Assembly (NCBI GenBank): GCA_049999805.1
Contig: JBNGIO010005932.1
Coordinates: 1 to 32,790 of the forward strand
Origin: Folioceros fuciformis
Taxonomy: Eukaryota > Anthocerotophyta > Anthocerotopsida > Anthocerotales
Direction of reading: 5' to 3'
Length of the DNA stretch: 32,790 bases
The translations under genes and the position numbers were made by a program. Shown one piece after another: positions 29,521-32,790 of this stretch. Each line of letters starts with the position of its first letter. The stretch's first letter is position 1. The notes beneath the pieces are model-generated. The model was given only the letters and a program-made list of their open reading frames with translations, was not told the origin of the DNA and did not search any database.

Positions 29521-30745
29521 GGATCCCTCTAGCCGATCAGCATAGTCGAATCGTGAGTTGGACTTGGCAAGCTAGAGGGCCCCGATCCAGAAACTTGGAC
29601 TTGGCAAGCACGAGAAGTTATTAGGAAGTCGGTCATTATCAAAACCAGAGACGATCAAGGGAGTATGAACAGCCTGTAAGACGTGGTTCCTTTGTGGAAG
29701 CACGTAAGCTAGTTTGTAAAAGGTTACCGACGTTCTTGGTCCATGTTTCCCACCTGCCGGTTTGGTCCCCCTTCGCCTGCTGCCCCTTTCTGGATTGGTT
29801 TCCGTGTCACAGGTAGATGCGATTTTCCTACAATAAAGTTTTCCTGATTTCCCATCTATTCATCGAATGTTGTTGTCCGATGCCTTCTAGCTATTTGGAC
29901 CTTGGCCTTTTGTTTAAGGGTCATATAATCTGTTGGACTGAAGTAGTGAGCGCTTCATTTCGAATACAAACTCCTTCCCCAAAGCTGCCAATTATTGCCG
30001 CTGTGTGCAAAACAGCCTGCAAAGGCTTGACAGAAAGGCTGTCCGGGCTGCCTCCCCCAGGCCATTCCTCGTACCGATCCCTTTATGAGTAATCGAGACG
30101 TGGCCGTTCTGCAACCACACACCACGCTGGCCAGGTCATAGCCCCGTCTCAAATTTGTCCTGCATTCGCACTTTTGACGTTACCCACCGGCGGGGGGTAG
30201 CTTCGAGGCAAATGTCTGTGGCTTGTGACTATCTGACATGCTAGTGGGATTCCAGCCCTAGCGCTTACGCTTGGGTTCCTTATGACGGCGCCCAGGTTTA
30301 CCACCGATTTTACCAAGAGTGACTTCGAAAGCTGGCTTGCGATCAGCAAAGGCTTGTAGAACCCGGTGACCGGCTTTAGGGCCCAGCTCGGGACAAGTTA
30401 GAGTTTGCAACGTTTGGAAAGATTCGTGTTCATCCTTCTGTCAAACATCAGTCTATCCTCACCCTCCTCCTTGCAGGCTAGGCAGCATGACCATATACCC
30501 GAATAGCTCGGGAAAGCACTGCCCTAATGTCCATTGTTTCCTACATTTCTGAAAGTTTGCAGAAGGAACGTCCGCATATTGCCCACGTTTGTGAAGCAAC
30601 GTACGAGAATGGCGTACAGGCATACAAACTTGCGCTGTCATCAGATTTTCGTGCTCACACATCAGCGATCCTCACAGCGTTCAGCCTCATCATGTTCCCT
30701 CGTCGCTCTCTCTCGTTTATATGCACATCCTTACCGTGTCTTACG
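29521..30745. other. Gene-free DNA
   Basis: Open frames are short and overlap on both strands without family resemblance. No repeat, RNA gene or mobile element signature was found here. Confidence 0.4.
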
Positions 30746-30853
30746 TGCTTTTTTAGGCATTTATCACACTATAAATCACTGAAGGAACCGTCCCTTCCAT
30801 GCTTTTTTAGGCATTTATCACACTATAAATCACTGAAGGGACCGTCCCTTCCA
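30746..30853. repeat. 54-bp tandem duplication, one mismatch
   Basis: Copies at 30746-30799 and 30800-30853, each starting TGCTTTTTTAGGCATTTATC and ending CCGTCCCTTCCA. They differ at one base (GAAGGAACC versus GAAGGGACC). The unit is a multiple of three, so a chance open frame runs through both. Confidence 0.95.
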
Positions 30854-31591
30854 TGCATTCTTGTCTTATGGCCAACACCTCTGCTTGCATTCGCGATGAG
30901 GCAAAGAGGAGAAAGGGCACATTCCCATTTGCTCATTCTCTTCTATCTCCACACCTCAAGGGTTCCCTGCATACAGATATAATAGGTCTCTAGTTGCCGT
31001 AGAATGCTAGCAAACATCCCATCCCAAGTTGTGAGGGGCAATCAACTGGGTATGTTTTTTTTCGTGAAAACGAACGGATTAAATTAGCCAAGACTAAAAT
31101 AGAGGTACAAAGGCAAATTGTCGAGATCTGCTGAGAAGCACTCTTGTGCATAAGGGAGCTGAGAAAAGAAAACGAGTAGATGGCCTTTGCGAACTTAATT
31201 GGATTTATTTTCTCCCTAACCAAAATAAAATAAAATAAGTAGATGGTCCGGCTAGGACCTAGTTAACCTCTGTCGACCCGACTTCCACTCCAAGGGCAGA
31301 TGTGATTCCAATGTGAATCGGCGCCTACCGTGAGGAAACCAGCCGCTCTTCATTAGTACGTGCTCCCATACTTGCCATAATAAGGCCCTTAGAGAAAGAG
31401 GGAGCTTGACCCCATATACCACCGACGGCCAGTTGCACCACAGACCATAGAGGCATGAGCTCCAACCACTCCTCACCACTAGGATAGGATAAGTGGTTTG
31501 CCTGACACTTCCTCTAGTCCTCTAGTCCAAAGAGAGGTGTCAACTCCATGAGAACAATACTCTTGGACGGGAAGAGGCCTGCGTAAATTTT
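30854..31591. other. Gene-free DNA leading into the duplicated block
   Basis: It contains an AAAATAAAATAAAATAAG run near 31221-31239. A GAGGGGCAAT motif near 31033 recurs at 31877 beside the duplicated block, hinting that an older copy of the same element begins here. Confidence 0.4.
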
Positions 31592-32302
31592 GATCCAATA
31601 TGAATTGCTTGAAAGATGGGGAAAGCAAGTGCTTGAAGTCTTGGGTCTTGGTCACCAAAGCTATAGCCCGTTTAACTGAAGGCCTGGAGACCAATTGAGC
31701 TCCTCAGCTTCCACAACTTAATTAGCTGCGGGCTAGAAGGAAGGAGAAGAACACTGGCAAGGCCATAAATTGTTGAACATCGGCAAGGTGTGGAGTAATT
31801 CACGCCTGCACAACTCTTACTCAATTGTACCCTCCCCATGATGCATGTGTTTGCTACATGGACTTCCAAACTTATGAGGGGCAATTACCTGTGTATGTTG
31901 TGATCCAGTCTGAATTGCTTGAAAGATGTTGAACACAAGTGCTTGAAGTCCTAAGATGCTGAACACAAGTGCTTGAAGTCCTAAGATGCTGAACACAAGT
32001 GCCTGAAGTTCCAAGATGCTGAACACGAGTGCCTGAAGTCCCAAGATGATGAACACAAGTGCTTGAAGTCCCAAGGTGTTGAACATAGGTGCTTGAAGTT
32101 CCAAGTCATGGTCACTAGAGCTGTAGTCCATTTAATCGAAGGCATGGAGACCAACTAAGCTCCTCGGCTTCCACACCTTAATTGGCTGTGGGGAGGAGGG
32201 AAGGAGGAGGAGGCTGGCACGCACCGATAGAGTGTGGAGCAATTCACATGTGCATGACTTCTCCTCCCTTGGTGATCTCTCAGTGACCCATGTGTTTGCT
32301 AC
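31592..32302. repeat. Diverged tandem duplication of a ~260-bp block
   Basis: Copy A (about 31592-31857) and copy B (about 31902-32302) share, in order, TGATCCA..TGAATTGCTTGAA, CAAGTGCTTGAAGTC, GGTCAC.A.AGCT.TAG, AAGGC.TGGAGACCAA, AGCTCCTC.GCTTCCAC, TTAATT.GCTG, GTGTGGAG.AATTCAC and CATGTGTTTGCTAC. Copy B is longer because of an internal 30-bp expansion. No coding potential is seen; probably part of a mobile element's non-coding or LTR sequence. Confidence 0.8.
31926..32105. repeat. Six tandem copies of a 30-bp unit
   Basis: Units begin at 31926, 31956, 31986, 32016, 32046 and 32076, with consensus ATGCTGAACACAAGTGCTTG followed by AAGTCCTAAG. Neighbouring units differ by one to four bases. 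Copy A of the enclosing block has only a single related unit, so the expansion occurred in copy B. Confidence 0.95.
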
Positions 32303-32790
32303 TTTTTTGCTGTGTGTCTAAGCCTAACTTAAAAAATGACGTGTCTCACTAAGACCCTATAAACTTGTCATAGAGGTTTCCTGTTCCCTAGGGTTGGATC
32401 TTCATAAAATATTTTCTTTTTAGGCTTTACCACATAGCGGCACCCAACTGGATCTATATAGGATATTCTCGTTTTTAGAGGGCATAGGTATGGCATGGGT
32501 ATGGCATACCAAAGGGGACACGCCCCCTCTCTCTAGGGGTTTTTACAAACATACGAGTTATGCGTCCCCTTTGGCGCGTACTCAATTTTGAGGGCCAAAA
32601 CCAAATTGGACAATTGACAGATGCATCTGAAAAAACTTGTGTGGAGGCCACTTGAAATACGTTTCCTCATATCGAAAAAAACACCTGCCACCACCCTAGC
32701 CAAATCTCTCACCACCCCCCCTTCCCCATTCTGGAACCCTAAACCCTGCCATCCAACCCCTCTCCCCCCTTCTTGCCATCCAGCCCCATG
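32303..32790. other. Window-edge DNA, C-rich with telo-box-like motif
   Basis: No gene is seen. After about 32690 the + strand turns strongly C-rich (CACCACCCCCCCTTCCCC, CTCTCCCCCC) and contains AACCCTAAACCC near 32735-32748. This resembles plant promoter/leader sequence with a telo-box. An ATG occupies the last three bases, but nothing beyond can be read. Confidence 0.35.

Noticed and set aside
30527-30982. 151-codon + strand open frame with an internal repeat
   Set aside because: The repeat is the 54-bp tandem duplication; the frame has no homologue I recognise, no splice context and unusual composition.
31817-32131. 104-codon - strand frame with a Leu-Gln-Ala-Leu repeat
   Set aside because: It is the translation of the 30-bp tandem array; units accumulate changes without coding constraint that I can see.

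Overview
The window looks like nuclear DNA of a land plant or close streptophyte relative. The protein families are plant-type (PB1-Raf kinase, plastid-targeted GAPDH, LRR-XI-like receptor kinase), and the genes are split by many short GT-AG introns of about 65-180 nt. The receptor kinase has many introns inside its LRR region, unlike the one-intron layout usual for this subfamily in flowering plants. That points to a bryophyte, lycophyte or early streptophyte, but no species can be named from the sequence alone. All exon chains below were joined by hand from reading frame, phase and splice motifs.

Layout: (1) 495-6578, + strand: an eight-exon PB1-domain Raf-like MAPKKK with an uORF-bearing leader. 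(2) 6579-12576: about 6 kb, largely AT-rich and without a convincing gene. It holds a 51-bp perfect tandem duplication, an array of 23-bp palindromes leading into a palindromic TATA element, a decayed and tandemly duplicated reverse transcriptase, and a 30-bp tandem array. (3) 12577-15400, - strand: a 14-exon plastid-targeted glycolytic GAPDH (GapCp type) with one GC-AG intron. (4) 16667-18675, - strand: an uncharacterised SWIM zinc-finger protein. It is divergent, across about 480 bp, from (5) 19155-21010, + strand: a seven-exon METTL2/6/8-type methyltransferase, predicted to make tRNA 3-methylcytidine. (6) 21263-26712, - strand: a 15-exon receptor kinase with about 35 LRRs, convergent with the methyltransferase. 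(7) 28640-29374 (or 29455), - strand: a candidate three-exon gene for a small secreted or membrane-anchored proline-rich protein, with a near-perfect hairpin in its second intron. (8) 29456-32790: no gene seen. This part has a 54-bp tandem duplication and a larger duplicated block in which a 30-bp unit has expanded to six copies. The window ends in a C-rich stretch with a telo-box-like motif, possibly the promoter or leader of a gene beyond the edge.

The genes do not form a single pathway: two are signalling kinases, one is central carbon metabolism, one is RNA modification and two are uncharacterised. The least-described items are the SWIM protein, the putative secreted-peptide gene beside a very large LRR receptor kinase, a methyltransferase with a long insertion in its catalytic fold, a frame-preserving intron before the receptor's membrane segment, and the palindrome array at 9.2-9.4 kb.
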